Notes: generated from the letters alone by a model not told the origin. A stretch of 64,000 bases of DNA from JBDKGH01 sp039798265 (GCA_039798265.1 JBDKGH010000057.1:6155-70154), one strand, 5' to 3'. Counted from the stretch's first letter, positions 8,016 through 17,145 are shown. Translations and numbers: made by a program.

Positions 8016-9374
8016 ATGAAGTTAGTCATTACCATTTGCCGAATAGTTGTGGGCTCGCTATTCATTGTATCAGGTTTGATCAAAGTGAACGATGCAATTG
8101 GTTTCTCCTACAAGTTAGAAGAATACTTCAGTGAAAAGGCCCTCGGTTATCCCGAACTGCTCCCTTACGTATTACCGATTGCTATTTTCATCGTAGTAGG
8201 TGAGGTGCTATTGGGTGTTGCGACCTTACTTGGTGCTTGGCCAAAACTGACCAGTACACTCATTCTCAGCATGACCTTGTTTTTTACCTGGTTGACCTAT
8301 TACACTTGGCAGTGCGATCCTCTTTCATTAGGTATTTTCGAATCGATTGATGGCACTTTGTATATCGATAATCCAGAATGTGTGCTCACCTGTGGTTGTT
8401 TCGGCGATGCATGGGTGCTTACTCCTTTCGAGTCTTTTTTGAAAGACTTATTCTTATTGCCTTTTGTATTGCCTTTCTTCATCGCTGCTTGGATGAAAAA
8501 GGTTCCGCTCAACTCTTATAAAGAAGATCTGTATATCGGTATTGCCTCTGTGGTAGCCGTAGCTGCTTTTTCCATCAAGATGTTTAATTGGTCTTTCCCT
8601 GTGTTGTTTGTCGTGGTGGCAATGGCCGTGGGTGTGGCAATTAAAAAGTTTTCAAAGGAAAAACAATACCTCATGGCTTTGGGTGTATTAGTGCTTACTT
8701 CCTATTTGCAGTACTACACAGTGGTGCATTTGCCCATCAAAGATTTCCGCGCTTATGCGATTGGTCAAGACTTGGTGCATAACATGAAGTCAGCTGAAGA
8801 GCTTGGACTAGAGCCGCCAAAAACGGTTCAGATGTACACCTTGGTACATTCGAAAACAGGCGAGGTGAAAGAGATCGATAGCGATACCTATGTGGCTACT
8901 GAGATTTGGAAAGACACCAACTGGGTGATGGATAAAAACAAAACCTATGCGAAGAAAATCAAAGATGGTTACGAGCCTAAGATCCTCGACTTTTTAGCCT
9001 TAGATATGGATGGTAATGATTTGAAAGATTCGTTGCTTCAAATGGATAAGGTATTCCTTGTGGTCCTTTGGAACCCAGAACTAGCCAATAAATCGCCTTT
9101 AAAGAACATTGCCGATTTTGCCAACAAGGCACAGGCTCAAGGAATCAAGGTTTATGGATTTTCTGCTGCTGACTATGATGCCATAGAGAATCTGCGCCAC
9201 GAACATCAACTGGCTTTCCCGTTCCTTCAAGGTGACGAGAAGGTGTTAAAAACAATGATTCGCGCCAATCCGGGTGTTATGTACTTGGAAAAAGGAAAGG
9301 TGATCAATATGTGGAGTGGAGTAGATGTCCCCACGAATTATGAAGAAGCCTCTGCTAAGGGCTTTCAACCATAA
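8016..9374 (+). CDS. BT_3928-like DoxX/MauE membrane protein with thioredoxin-like C-terminus
   Basis: 452 residues. The N-terminal half is a DoxX/MauE-type four-helix membrane domain (VGSLFIVSGLIKVNDAIGF...) with the CGCFG motif in a Cys-rich loop (ECVLTCGCFGDAW), then further hydrophobic segments. The C-terminal ~150 residues look like a thioredoxin-fold domain (VFLVVLWNPE..., then GVMYLEKGKVINMW), but the usual CxxC active site is absent. MauE-type proteins take part in disulfide or maturation redox chemistry, so an envelope redox role is a reasonable inference, not shown. It follows DUF1599 by 88 bases and ends in its own terminator. Confidence 0.85.
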   Translation: MKLVITICRIVVGSLFIVSGLIKVNDAIGFSYKLEEYFSEKALGYPELLPYVLPIAIFIVVGEVLLGVATLLGAWPKLTSTLILSMTLFFTWLTYYTWQCDPLSLGIFESIDGTLYIDNPECVLTCGCFGDAWVLTPFESFLKDLFLLPFVLPFFIAAWMKKVPLNSYKEDLYIGIASVVAVAAFSIKMFNWSFPVLFVVVAMAVGVAIKKFSKEKQYLMALGVLVLTSYLQYYTVVHLPIKDFRAYAIGQDLVHNMKSAEELGLEPPKTVQMYTLVHSKTGEVKEIDSDTYVATEIWKDTNWVMDKNKTYAKKIKDGYEPKILDFLALDMDGNDLKDSLLQMDKVFLVVLWNPELANKSPLKNIADFANKAQAQGIKVYGFSAADYDAIENLRHEHQLAFPFLQGDEKVLKTMIRANPGVMYLEKGKVINMWSGVDVPTNYEEASAKGFQP

Positions 9375-9381
9375 ACTTCAA

Positions 9382-9412
9382 AATCCCGTCCAAGTGACGG
9401 GATTTTTTTTTG
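9382..9412 (+). terminator. Rho-independent terminator after the BT_3928-like gene
   Basis: AATCCCGTC (9382-9390), loop CAAGT, GACGGGATT (9396-9404), then a run of T. It begins 7 bases after the stop codon. Confidence 0.9.
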
Positions 9413-9499
9413 AGTATTCAAGAGGCCATAGTGCATCGTTAATAAGTTCCCGAACCCTCATTCGGCGACTTCTTCTTTTTGCTGTTTTTTAGCAACGCA

Positions 9500-10732
9500 A
9501 TGGGAAAATTCATTCGGCAAAAATTGACTTACGGTTTGCTCGTTCTTTGGGGCGTAGTAACCGTGGTTTTTTTTCTTTTCAATTTGTCCCCTGCCGATCC
9601 GGTGCGCAACCTAGTGGGCGAAAATGCACCCGAAGAAGTGGTGCAAAATATTCGTCGCAAGCTTGATCTCGACTTGCCTCTTTTGCAGCGGTATGTGTTA
9701 TACCTCAATGATCTTTCTCCTCTATCTATTCATAATCCGAGCAATGCTGAAAGCCGCATTTACTTTGATCCAGCCCTGCAAAAAGGTTGGTTGATCCACC
9801 TCAGTGAGAATAGCGCTGTAGCCATCAAATCGCCTTACCTCAAACGTTCTTTTATCTCTGATAAAAGTGTTTCAGAAATATTAGGCAGTGTTATTCCTGG
9901 TACTGTGGTACTCGCTGTTTTATCTATCGCCTTGGCTTTGGCTCTTGGCTTATGGCTCGGTATAGTAGCGGCACAAAATAAAGACACCTTCTTTGATCGG
10001 TTTATTCTCATCGTTTCCGCACTAGGAATGTCAGGCCCTTCATTTTTTGTGGCCATTTTAGTGGCTTATTTAGGTGCCATTCTTTGGAAAGATCAAATCG
10101 CCTTTCCCTATGCTTCTGCGGTACTGGTCTTAATGGCTCTTGTTGTTTATTTTTTACCCAAATGGAAATTCATTCAACCAGCATGGCTATTGATAGCGGC
10201 TTTGGCTTTATGGGCCCTTTCGCCTTTCGTGCCTCAACCGATGATTTTTTTGCCCGGCACAGGACTCAATATGACGGGAAGTTTGTACAGTGTAGATGTG
10301 TGGCAGGGAGAGTACTTTGATCCGGTGAATATGATTTTACCGATTGTTACTCTCATGATTCGTCCGTTGGCCGTTATTGTGCAGTTGACTAGAAGTTCTA
10401 TGCTAGAAGTCATGTCGCAAGATTACATTCGCACGGCACGCGCCAAGGGCTTGTCCGAACATCGAGTTATCTACGGCCATGCACTGCGCAATGCACTGAA
10501 TCCAGTTGTTACCGCTGTTTCCGGATGGTTTTCATCCTTATTGGCGGGTGCTGTTTTTGTAGAGTTTGTATTCGGTTGGAAAGGTCTCGGCCAAGAGATG
10601 TTTACGGCCATCGAAAAACAAGATTTACCGATTGTGATGGGAGGCGTCATCATCATCGCCGCCGCTTTTGTAGTCATCAACTTACTCGTCGATTTGATCT
10701 ACGGATGGATTGATCCTCGCGTTCGGATTTAA
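9500..10732 (+). CDS. Orphan ABC transporter permease, oligopeptide (DppB/OppB) type
   Basis: Inner-membrane permease of the binding-protein-dependent peptide/nickel family, 410 residues from the ATG at 9500 (MGKFIRQKLTYGLLVLWGV); a TTG at 9479 would add seven residues. Seen: first TM helix, the LSPADPVRNLVG loop, a long periplasmic loop, several TM helices, and the EAA-loop motif DYIRTARAKGLSEHRVIYGH. The partner permease (DppC), both ATPases and the substrate-binding protein are missing nearby. The gene is flanked by a terminator and by a convergent gene whose stop overlaps its own by four bases (TTAA at 10729-10732). Partners may be encoded elsewhere. Confidence 0.9.
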   Translation: MGKFIRQKLTYGLLVLWGVVTVVFFLFNLSPADPVRNLVGENAPEEVVQNIRRKLDLDLPLLQRYVLYLNDLSPLSIHNPSNAESRIYFDPALQKGWLIHLSENSAVAIKSPYLKRSFISDKSVSEILGSVIPGTVVLAVLSIALALALGLWLGIVAAQNKDTFFDRFILIVSALGMSGPSFFVAILVAYLGAILWKDQIAFPYASAVLVLMALVVYFLPKWKFIQPAWLLIAALALWALSPFVPQPMIFLPGTGLNMTGSLYSVDVWQGEYFDPVNMILPIVTLMIRPLAVIVQLTRSSMLEVMSQDYIRTARAKGLSEHRVIYGHALRNALNPVVTAVSGWFSSLLAGAVFVEFVFGWKGLGQEMFTAIEKQDLPIVMGGVIIIAAAFVVINLLVDLIYGWIDPRVRI

Positions 10733-11583
10733 CGGTTGGAATAGTTTTGAGCGGCCTCATTTAATATGCCTACCATGCGTTTGGCCATCACATTAAAGTA
10801 ACGCTTCGTTCGGTAAGCTACCACCCATTCTATACCGCGCACAGCATTGGTTAAAAACACTTCGTCTGCTGCTAGTAAGTTCTGAGGGTTCAAGGTGCAC
10901 TCGTACACTTTGATTTTATTGTCTATGGCTAGGTTGATAATGTTCATGCGCATAGTGCCCGCCACTGGCCCGTCTTGCAGCGATGGGGTGTACAGCACGC
11001 CATTGGAAACAATGAACAAGTTGCTCGAAGTGGACTCGATAATGGCTTGCTTGGTGTTTTGTATAAGGGCATCGTCCAATCCTTTTTCCCTGGCCGAAAG
11101 GGCCGCCATGATGTACAACTGTGAGTTCAGTGTTTTGAAAATGGACAGCTTGTGAATTTCCTTTTTGAAGTCAGTGAAAATGTCAACGGTTTTACCAACG
11201 GGATTTAAAACATATTCATTATCGATCAGCGGTTCTGCTTCGATGTAGTAGCCTAAATCGTTATCTTTTGGGAGGTAAAAACCAGTTGATTTTCTGAAAA
11301 AGGTAACACGTACTCTTCCGCCGCGAGTGATTTGATTGCGCTGAAGTAAGCCTTGAATTTGGTTCGAAAGACTTTCCATGGAAAAATTGGCGGGCATTTC
11401 CATCTTCAGGTTTTTGATCGAATCCTCTATCCGCGAATAGTGGTTTTCGAGAAACAAAGCCTTGCCGTTAATCACACGCATAGACTCAAAGAAGCCGTCT
11501 CCAAATCGAAACGCGCGATTGTCTTTGGTGATGAACGCTTGATTTTCGTTCACATATTCTCCGCGGTGATAAACGTAGCTCAT
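10729..11583 (-). CDS. PLP-dependent class IV aminotransferase / aminodeoxychorismate lyase-like
   Basis: 284 residues of fold-type IV PLP enzymes (BCAT, D-amino acid aminotransferase, PabC). Visible: NRAFRFGDGFFESMRV near the N-terminus, FKTLNSQLYIMAALSAREKG containing the probable PLP lysine, IIESTSSNLFIV, and PVAGTMRMNI for phosphate binding, then DEVFLTNAVRGIEWV. The family cannot be resolved to a substrate by eye; PabC would fit the nearby folate genes, but this is inference. It is the last gene of a minus-strand set and follows the HAD phosphatase by two bases. Confidence 0.85.
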   Translation of the reverse strand: MSYVYHRGEYVNENQAFITKDNRAFRFGDGFFESMRVINGKALFLENHYSRIEDSIKNLKMEMPANFSMESLSNQIQGLLQRNQITRGGRVRVTFFRKSTGFYLPKDNDLGYYIEAEPLIDNEYVLNPVGKTVDIFTDFKKEIHKLSIFKTLNSQLYIMAALSAREKGLDDALIQNTKQAIIESTSSNLFIVSNGVLYTPSLQDGPVAGTMRMNIINLAIDNKIKVYECTLNPQNLLAADEVFLTNAVRGIEWVVAYRTKRYFNVMAKRMVGILNEAAQNYSNR

Positions 11584-11585
11584 GC

Positions 11586-12071
11586 CTAATCCAGTTGCTT
11601 TACGTATTCCAATAAATTGCCATTTACCGGCAGCAATATACCACGAACACCAGCTCCATTAGCACAGATGATATCGCGATCGCGGTCACCAATCATGACG
11701 CTCTTCGCAGGATCTATCTGATAGCGAGCCAAAGCGCGTTCGACCATTAAACTGCCTGGTTTACGAGAGAGAGAATTCCCTAGATCAGGGTGATGCGGAC
11801 TGTAATAAATGGCAGTTAAGCTTACGCCATTATCCTTGCACACTTGTGTAAAATGGGCATGGATTTGATCCACTGTTTCGGCCGTATAAAGGCCTTTTGC
11901 AATACCACCTTGATTGGTAATGAGTATGATTTTATAGCCTTTTTCTTGCGCCAATTGAAGCGCGGGAATTACTGTTGGCAGAATGTGAAACTCTTCCAAA
12001 GAATAGGTATAATCGCCGGGGTCGTGATTAATGACACCGTCTCTATCCAGAAAAAGGGCTTTGTTTTTCAT
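11586..12071 (-). CDS. HAD-IIIA phosphatase, GmhB-like (heptose-bisphosphatase/histidinol-P family)
   Basis: 161 residues with the HAD motifs ALFLDRDGVINHD (nucleophile and acid Asp), ITNQGGIAKG (motif II), RKPG (motif III Lys) and MIGDRDRDI (motif IV). GmhB removes the 7-phosphate of D-glycero-D-manno-heptose 1,7-bisphosphate for LPS core synthesis. The Cys residues of the GmhB zinc loop are absent: the loop reads YYSPHHPDLGNSLSRKP with Ser in place of Cys. Zinc-free relatives occur in the superfamily, so the substrate is uncertain. It is tightly coupled (2 bases) to the aminotransferase gene. Confidence 0.8.
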   Translation of the reverse strand: MKNKALFLDRDGVINHDPGDYTYSLEEFHILPTVIPALQLAQEKGYKIILITNQGGIAKGLYTAETVDQIHAHFTQVCKDNGVSLTAIYYSPHHPDLGNSLSRKPGSLMVERALARYQIDPAKSVMIGDRDRDIICANGAGVRGILLPVNGNLLEYVKQLD

Positions 12072-12089
12072 CGCTGCAAATTAAGACTT

Positions 12090-13331
12090 TTAATGATGTT
12101 CTTGATAGTCATGTGTTTTTAAAAAACGATAGGTCAAAAACAAACACACAAAGCTCAATGCAGATCCCGTCAAAAAGGCTGCTCCTGGAAAATAAATGGG
12201 TGCATTATCTGCCGTGAAATAGGAGAACAAATTCGTCATCAACAAAGGCCCAACCACGGATGTTACACTGATCAAGCTGGTCAATGCACCTTGCAGTTCG
12301 CCTTGTTCATTGTTGGGTACTTGCGATGATATGATACTTTGCAGTGCAGGCCCACATATTCCTCCTAAACAATAGGGGATAAGTATGGCGTACATCTGCC
12401 AACCAGAATGGGCAAAGGCAAATAGAGCCATGCCTAACGCATACAACAGTATTCCTACATAAACGGAACGCTTTGTCCCCAAGCGAGGTGTAATGACGCG
12501 TATCAATAATCCTTGTACCAAGGCGATCATTAATCCTACAAATGCGAGCGACCAGCCCACTTGTGCTTCGTCCCAGCCCATTACTTCCATGGTGAAAAAG
12601 TTCCAGGTACTTTGGATGGCATGTGAGGCGATGTAGATCAAGACAAAAGAAATGATCATTCCACTCACCACGGGATATTTGCGCAGCTGCTTCAGCGAAC
12701 CCAGTGGATTGGCGCGTTTCCAGCTAAAGGGTCTTCTGTTTTCAGGAGCCAGTGATTCGGGTAAGATGAAATAACCGTAAATGAGGTTGAGTAAAGAGAA
12801 GATGGCTGCTGCGATAAAGGGGGCTTGGGTGCCATAGCTTTTACCCAAAACACCGCCAATGAAAGGTCCAATGATAAAACCTAAACCAAAGGCTGCACCG
12901 ATCATCCCAAAGTTGGCTGCTCGTTTTTCGGGTGTGGAGATATCAGCGATGTAAGCAGAAGCTGTGGTAAAGCTAGCTCCCATGATTCCGCTAACAATTC
13001 TACCTACAAAGAACCACTCAATACTGGGAGCAAAAGCTAGAAAGAGATAGTCTAATCCTAAGCCCAACAAGGATATCAAAAGGATAGGACGGCGGCCATA
13101 CGTGTCGCTGAGATTGCCCAATAGAGGCGAAAACAAAAACTGCATCAAGGCATATACACCAATGAGCCAGCCACCATAAACAGCGGCATCGCTCATATCG
13201 CCACCGATCATTTTTGAAATAAGACTTGGAAAAACGGGGATGATAATTCCAATGCCTATCACATCAATGAGCAGCGTAATAAAGATAAAAAGAATAGCCG
13301 GTTGTCTTCCAGAAGTAGTGGGTGTAGTCAT
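12090..13331 (-). CDS. MFS transporter, TetA-like (TCR/Tet family)
   Basis: Twelve-helix major facilitator, about 413 residues from the ATG at 13331. The motif between TM2 and TM3 is GNLSDTYGRRPILL, and motif C-like GAAFGLGFIIGPFIGG lies in TM5, as in drug/proton antiporters. N-terminal FIFITLLIDVIGIGIIIPVFP is typical of Tet/TCR proteins. Chromosomal members in Bacteroidota are usually efflux pumps of unknown substrate; tetracycline resistance should not be assumed. It is 18 bases upstream of the HAD phosphatase gene, so a shared transcript is likely. Confidence 0.9.
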   Translation of the reverse strand: MTTPTTSGRQPAILFIFITLLIDVIGIGIIIPVFPSLISKMIGGDMSDAAVYGGWLIGVYALMQFLFSPLLGNLSDTYGRRPILLISLLGLGLDYLFLAFAPSIEWFFVGRIVSGIMGASFTTASAYIADISTPEKRAANFGMIGAAFGLGFIIGPFIGGVLGKSYGTQAPFIAAAIFSLLNLIYGYFILPESLAPENRRPFSWKRANPLGSLKQLRKYPVVSGMIISFVLIYIASHAIQSTWNFFTMEVMGWDEAQVGWSLAFVGLMIALVQGLLIRVITPRLGTKRSVYVGILLYALGMALFAFAHSGWQMYAILIPYCLGGICGPALQSIISSQVPNNEQGELQGALTSLISVTSVVGPLLMTNLFSYFTADNAPIYFPGAAFLTGSALSFVCLFLTYRFLKTHDYQEHH

Positions 13332-13364
13332 AATCGACCGCAAGATGGCGACGGAAAAGTGATT

Positions 13365-13706
13365 TTAAGCAATTCGTTCACCATTTTTTACTTCTTTCAT
13401 GGGACTAAGCAATACCACGCTTCCATCAGAAGCCATGCTGCCGAGCACAAGACACTGACTCATCCATGGTCCTATTTGTTTGTCGGGAAAATTGACCACA
13501 GCCACAATCTGTTTACCGATGATTTCTTCAGGACGGTGATGAACGGTGATTTGAGCGCTCGATTTTAGAACGCCAATTTCCTCCCCAAAATCAATGTGCA
13601 GCTGATAGGCGGGTTTGCGAGCTTCAGGAAAGGGTTGCGCATGAAGGATAGTGCCTACACGAATGTTCACGCGTTCGAATTCACTCCAATTCAGATTTTT
13701 TTCCAT
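13365..13706 (-). CDS. CsaA-like tRNA-binding domain protein
   Basis: 113 residues, one OB-fold of the EMAP-II/Trbp111 type: FERVNIRVGTILHAQPFPEAR, then LHIDFGEEIG, SSAQITVHH, IVAVVNFPDKQIGPWMSQ, LVLGSM. CsaA proteins bind tRNA and were described as secretion-related chaperones; the binding role is the firmer statement. Start chosen at ATG 13706 (MEKNLNWSEF). Divergent from mutA, 70 bases away. Confidence 0.88.
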   Translation of the reverse strand: MEKNLNWSEFERVNIRVGTILHAQPFPEARKPAYQLHIDFGEEIGVLKSSAQITVHHRPEEIIGKQIVAVVNFPDKQIGPWMSQCLVLGSMASDGSVVLLSPMKEVKNGERIA

Positions 13707-13764
13707 CGTCAATAAATAATGATTACCCGTACGAAGGGGAGCACCAAAATAAGGGGCTTTCCTT

Positions 13765-13772
13765 TATTTTCG
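13765..13772 (+). promoter_or_regulatory. Candidate -7 box abutting the mutA start
   Basis: TATTTTCG, one mismatch from TAnnTTTG, with only CAGC between it and the ATG at 13777. If used, the mRNA would have almost no leader. Confidence 0.4.
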
Positions 13773-13776
13773 CAGC

Positions 13777-15075
13777 ATGAACCCGCTAGATTTTCAAGAG
13801 TTTCCAGCCACTTCTTTGGAAGATTGGAAAAAACTTGTTTCAAAAGAATTAGGCGAAAAACCTCTCGAGTCTTTGCAATGGAATACGGGATTGGGTTTTT
13901 CATCAGAAGCCTACTACACCGGCCCAGTAAAAGCAACGACCATTGGAAATAGAAAGCCTTGGGAAATTGCACAATACCTGCACGATAGCGATAACCAAAT
14001 AGCGCTTGATTGCCTTTCCGGCGGCGCGCAATCGTTGGTGTGGGCTCGTGAGCCCCAGTCGCTCGATAGTGCGTTGAAGGGGATTTTCTTAACCTACATC
14101 AGCTCGCATTTCAGTGGAATGAAGAATGCGGTGGATTTTAATCACACTTGGCTAGCCTATTTGCAAGCGAATGGTTACGATAGCAAACAGATCAATGGTT
14201 CATTAGCGTTCGATGCTTTTTTACAAGGTGCAGATGAGGCTAGCATCATTGCTTTGGCTACGTCCTTTAAACATAATTACTCGCTTTTCCGTGTATTGGC
14301 TGCCAATGCCGATGCGTGGCATAATAAAGGCGCATCTCCAGTAGTTGAATTGGCCTACGCATTAGCAGCGGGTAATGAATACTTGCATGTGCTTACGCAA
14401 AATGGATTTACTGTAGATGAAGCATCTGCGATGATTCAATTCAACTTTGCAACGGGCAGTTCTTATTTTATTGAAATCGCCAAGTACCGCGCTTTTCGTC
14501 AGTTGTGGTCATTGGTAATAGAGCAATATCAACCAGTGCATCAATGCACTAAAAATGCCTTTGTTCATGCATCTACAAGCTTGTATTTACAAAGCGCTTA
14601 CGATGGATACAACAATTTATTGAGAGCCACTACGCAAGCAGCATCTGCAATCATTGGTGGAGCGGATAGCGTGTGTGTAATGCCTTTTGATGCAGCCTTT
14701 GCAGAAGCAGGTAGTTCTTCCGCTCGCTGGGCGAGAAATATTCAGCATCTACTCCGTGAAGAAAGTTATTTTGACCAACTTCAAGATGCAGGAAGTGGTT
14801 CGTATTACATCGAAAATCTTACCTCAGAATTGGGGCAACAAGCGTGGTCACTCTTTCAAGAAATCGAAGAAATGGGTGGCGTAAAAAAGGGGATTGAAAA
14901 ATTATCGACGCTTACGGAAGATTACGATCGTTTGCAGAAGCAAGCCATTGCTGAAGGTAAAAAAGTATGGGTAGGCGTAAACAAATACCCCAACAAACAG
15001 GAATCTTCCTATACAGGCAGCAACCATCGATTGGTGTCAGATTTTGAGTCGAATCGCAGCAAACAGGAGGCCTAA
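13777..15075 (+). CDS. mutA: Methylmalonyl-CoA mutase small (beta) subunit
   Basis: 432 residues related to the catalytic TIM barrel of methylmalonyl-CoA mutase but with no cobalamin-binding domain; it stops after the barrel and linker (DYDRLQKQAIAEGKKVWVGV). In two-subunit enzymes the small subunit is non-catalytic and structural. Full-length small subunits in other bacteria keep a degenerate B12 domain (about 600 residues), so this is the shortened form. It ends two bases before mutB; a strong Shine-Dalgarno lies within its final codons. Together they convert (R)-methylmalonyl-CoA and succinyl-CoA. Confidence 0.92.
   Translation: MNPLDFQEFPATSLEDWKKLVSKELGEKPLESLQWNTGLGFSSEAYYTGPVKATTIGNRKPWEIAQYLHDSDNQIALDCLSGGAQSLVWAREPQSLDSALKGIFLTYISSHFSGMKNAVDFNHTWLAYLQANGYDSKQINGSLAFDAFLQGADEASIIALATSFKHNYSLFRVLAANADAWHNKGASPVVELAYALAAGNEYLHVLTQNGFTVDEASAMIQFNFATGSSYFIEIAKYRAFRQLWSLVIEQYQPVHQCTKNAFVHASTSLYLQSAYDGYNNLLRATTQAASAIIGGADSVCVMPFDAAFAEAGSSSARWARNIQHLLREESYFDQLQDAGSGSYYIENLTSELGQQAWSLFQEIEEMGGVKKGIEKLSTLTEDYDRLQKQAIAEGKKVWVGVNKYPNKQESSYTGSNHRLVSDFESNRSKQEA
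15065..15070 (+). promoter_or_regulatory. Canonical Shine-Dalgarno of mutB
   Basis: AGGAGG ends seven bases before the ATG at 15078, inside the last codons of mutA. Such strong Shine-Dalgarno sites are uncommon in Bacteroidota and absent from most starts in this window; here it secures re-initiation on the second cistron. Confidence 0.7.
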
Positions 15076-15077
15076 AC

Positions 15078-17138
15078 ATGAGAAAAGATTTTTCACACAT
15101 AGCCTTCTCATCTGCGAAGCAAGAAGGAACTGAATATGGTCATGAGGGATTTGGTGCTGGTAAAGCGCCTTTCCTGCGCGGACCTTACGCGAGTATGTAC
15201 AGCATACGTCCATGGACCATTCGCCAATATGCAGGTTTTAGTACAGCGGAAGCATCCAATGCTTTTTACCGTCGCAATCTAGCGGCCGGACAAAAAGGCT
15301 TGAGTGTGGCATTCGACTTAGCCACTCACCGTGGGTATGATAGTGATCATCCTCGCGTGGTGGGCGATGTAGGAAAGGCTGGAGTAGCCATCGATTCCAT
15401 ATTGGATATGAAGGTGCTCTTCGATCAAATTCCACTCGATCAAATGTCTGTTTCGATGACCATGAACGGTGCTGTTTTACCCATCATGGCCTTTTACATT
15501 GTTGCAGCAGAAGAGCAAGGTGTAAAACCAGAACAACTCAGTGGTACCATTCAGAATGATATCCTCAAAGAGTTCATGGTGCGCAATACCTACATCTATC
15601 CTCCTGCACCAAGTATGCGCATCATCAGCGATATTTTCGCTTACTGCTCGCAGAACATGCCGCGATTCAACCCCATTTCTATCAGTGGTTATCACATGCA
15701 AGAGGCGGGTGCTACACTGGAGATAGAATTAGCTTACACCTTAGCTGATGGATTGGAATATATCCGCAAAGGAATAGAAGCCGGAATGGATGTGGACAAT
15801 TTTGCTCCCCGTCTTTCTTTCTTTTGGGCCATAGGTATGGATCATTTTTCGGAGATCGCTAAAATGCGTGCTGCCCGAATGTTATGGGCTAAACTCTTGC
15901 AACAGTTTAATCCGAAAAACCCGAAGTCTTTAGCGCTGCGTACACACTGTCAAACAAGCGGTTGGAGCTTAACACGCCAAGATCCTTTTAATAATGTGGC
16001 GCGAACGGCCATTGAAGCTTTGGCTGCTGCATTGGGCGGAACACAAAGTTTACACACCAACGCATTGGATGAAGCGATTGCTTTACCTACTGATTTCAGT
16101 GCACGTATAGCGCGTAATACACAACTCTTTTTGCAGGATGAAACAGATATCTGCAAAGCAGTAGATCCTTGGGCTGGTAGTTTTGAAGTAGAAAAGCGCA
16201 CGCATGACATCGCCGAAAAAGCATGGAAGTTGATTCAAGAGGTGGAAGAGCTCGGAGGCATGACCAAGGCCATAGAGGCGGGCTTACCGAAATTGCGAAT
16301 TGAAGAAGCCGCCGCTCGAAAACAAGCGCGCATTGATAGTGGCAAAGACAAAATTATTGGAGTCAATATTTTCCAAGTAGAAGAAAGGGAAGATATCGAA
16401 GTACTCGAAGTAGATAATACAGCAGTGCGCATCGCGCAAATTGAACGACTCAATGAATTGCGCGCCAATCGCGATGAAGCGGCTGTTAATAGTGCTTTGG
16501 AAGCCTTGACAGCTGCCGCTCAAAGTGGTGAAGGCAACTTACTTGAACTTGCGGTAAATGCAGCCCGTTTGCGCGCCTCTTTGGGTGAAATCTCCATAGC
16601 ACTTGAAAAAGTGTATGGACGTTATGTAGCCAATATCCGCAGCGTGAGCGGAGTATATAGTGCGGAATCGAATATGGATAAAGACTTTGAAAAGGCTCGC
16701 CAAATGGCGGATGAGTTTGCAACCCTCGCTGGTCGCCGTCCGCGTATTATGGTAGCAAAAATGGGACAAGATGGTCACGATAGAGGAGCGAAGGTGATTT
16801 CAACCTCCTTTGCCGATATCGGATTTGACGTAGACATTGGTCCGCTCTTCCAAACACCTGATGAAGTGGCGAAACAGGCCATAGAAAATGATGTGCACAT
16901 CGTTGGTGCATCCTCTTTGGCAGCAGGACATAAAACGCTCGTTCCTCAATTGATTGAGGAATTAAAGAAAATGGGTAGGGAAGATATTTTAGTGGTTGCA
17001 GGTGGTGTTATTCCCGAGCAAGACTATGATTATCTCTACCAAGCGGGTTGTGTGGGCATATTTGGACCAGGAACAAAAATTAGCCTAGCAGCGATTGATA
17101 TTTTAGCTATTCTCATCAAAGGTTACTCAGCCGAATAA
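15078..17138 (+). CDS. mutB: Methylmalonyl-CoA mutase large (alpha) subunit
   Basis: Adenosylcobalamin-dependent catalytic subunit, 686 residues. The barrel carries the substrate-site segments GPYASMYSIRPWTIRQYAGF and RTHCQTSGWSLTRQDPFNN. The C-terminal B12 domain has the base-off motif GQDGHDRGAK, whose His ligates cobalt, then GASSLAAGHK and VVAGGVIPEQDYDYL. Length and domain order are standard. With the biotin carboxylase at 36-38 kb it fits the propionyl-CoA to succinyl-CoA route. Chaperone meaB and epimerase genes are not in the window. Confidence 0.97.
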   Translation: MRKDFSHIAFSSAKQEGTEYGHEGFGAGKAPFLRGPYASMYSIRPWTIRQYAGFSTAEASNAFYRRNLAAGQKGLSVAFDLATHRGYDSDHPRVVGDVGKAGVAIDSILDMKVLFDQIPLDQMSVSMTMNGAVLPIMAFYIVAAEEQGVKPEQLSGTIQNDILKEFMVRNTYIYPPAPSMRIISDIFAYCSQNMPRFNPISISGYHMQEAGATLEIELAYTLADGLEYIRKGIEAGMDVDNFAPRLSFFWAIGMDHFSEIAKMRAARMLWAKLLQQFNPKNPKSLALRTHCQTSGWSLTRQDPFNNVARTAIEALAAALGGTQSLHTNALDEAIALPTDFSARIARNTQLFLQDETDICKAVDPWAGSFEVEKRTHDIAEKAWKLIQEVEELGGMTKAIEAGLPKLRIEEAAARKQARIDSGKDKIIGVNIFQVEEREDIEVLEVDNTAVRIAQIERLNELRANRDEAAVNSALEALTAAAQSGEGNLLELAVNAARLRASLGEISIALEKVYGRYVANIRSVSGVYSAESNMDKDFEKARQMADEFATLAGRRPRIMVAKMGQDGHDRGAKVISTSFADIGFDVDIGPLFQTPDEVAKQAIENDVHIVGASSLAAGHKTLVPQLIEELKKMGREDILVVAGGVIPEQDYDYLYQAGCVGIFGPGTKISLAAIDILAILIKGYSAE

Positions 17139-17145
17139 GGCTGGG

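Noticed and set aside
12090..13331. Tetracycline resistance gene
   Set aside because: Chromosomal Tet-like MFS in a housekeeping context; no mobile-element or resistance-cassette signs.
13709..13972. 87-codon minus-strand frame overlapping the mutA start
   Set aside because: It lies antisense to mutA and overlaps the csaA start; no signal or family features.
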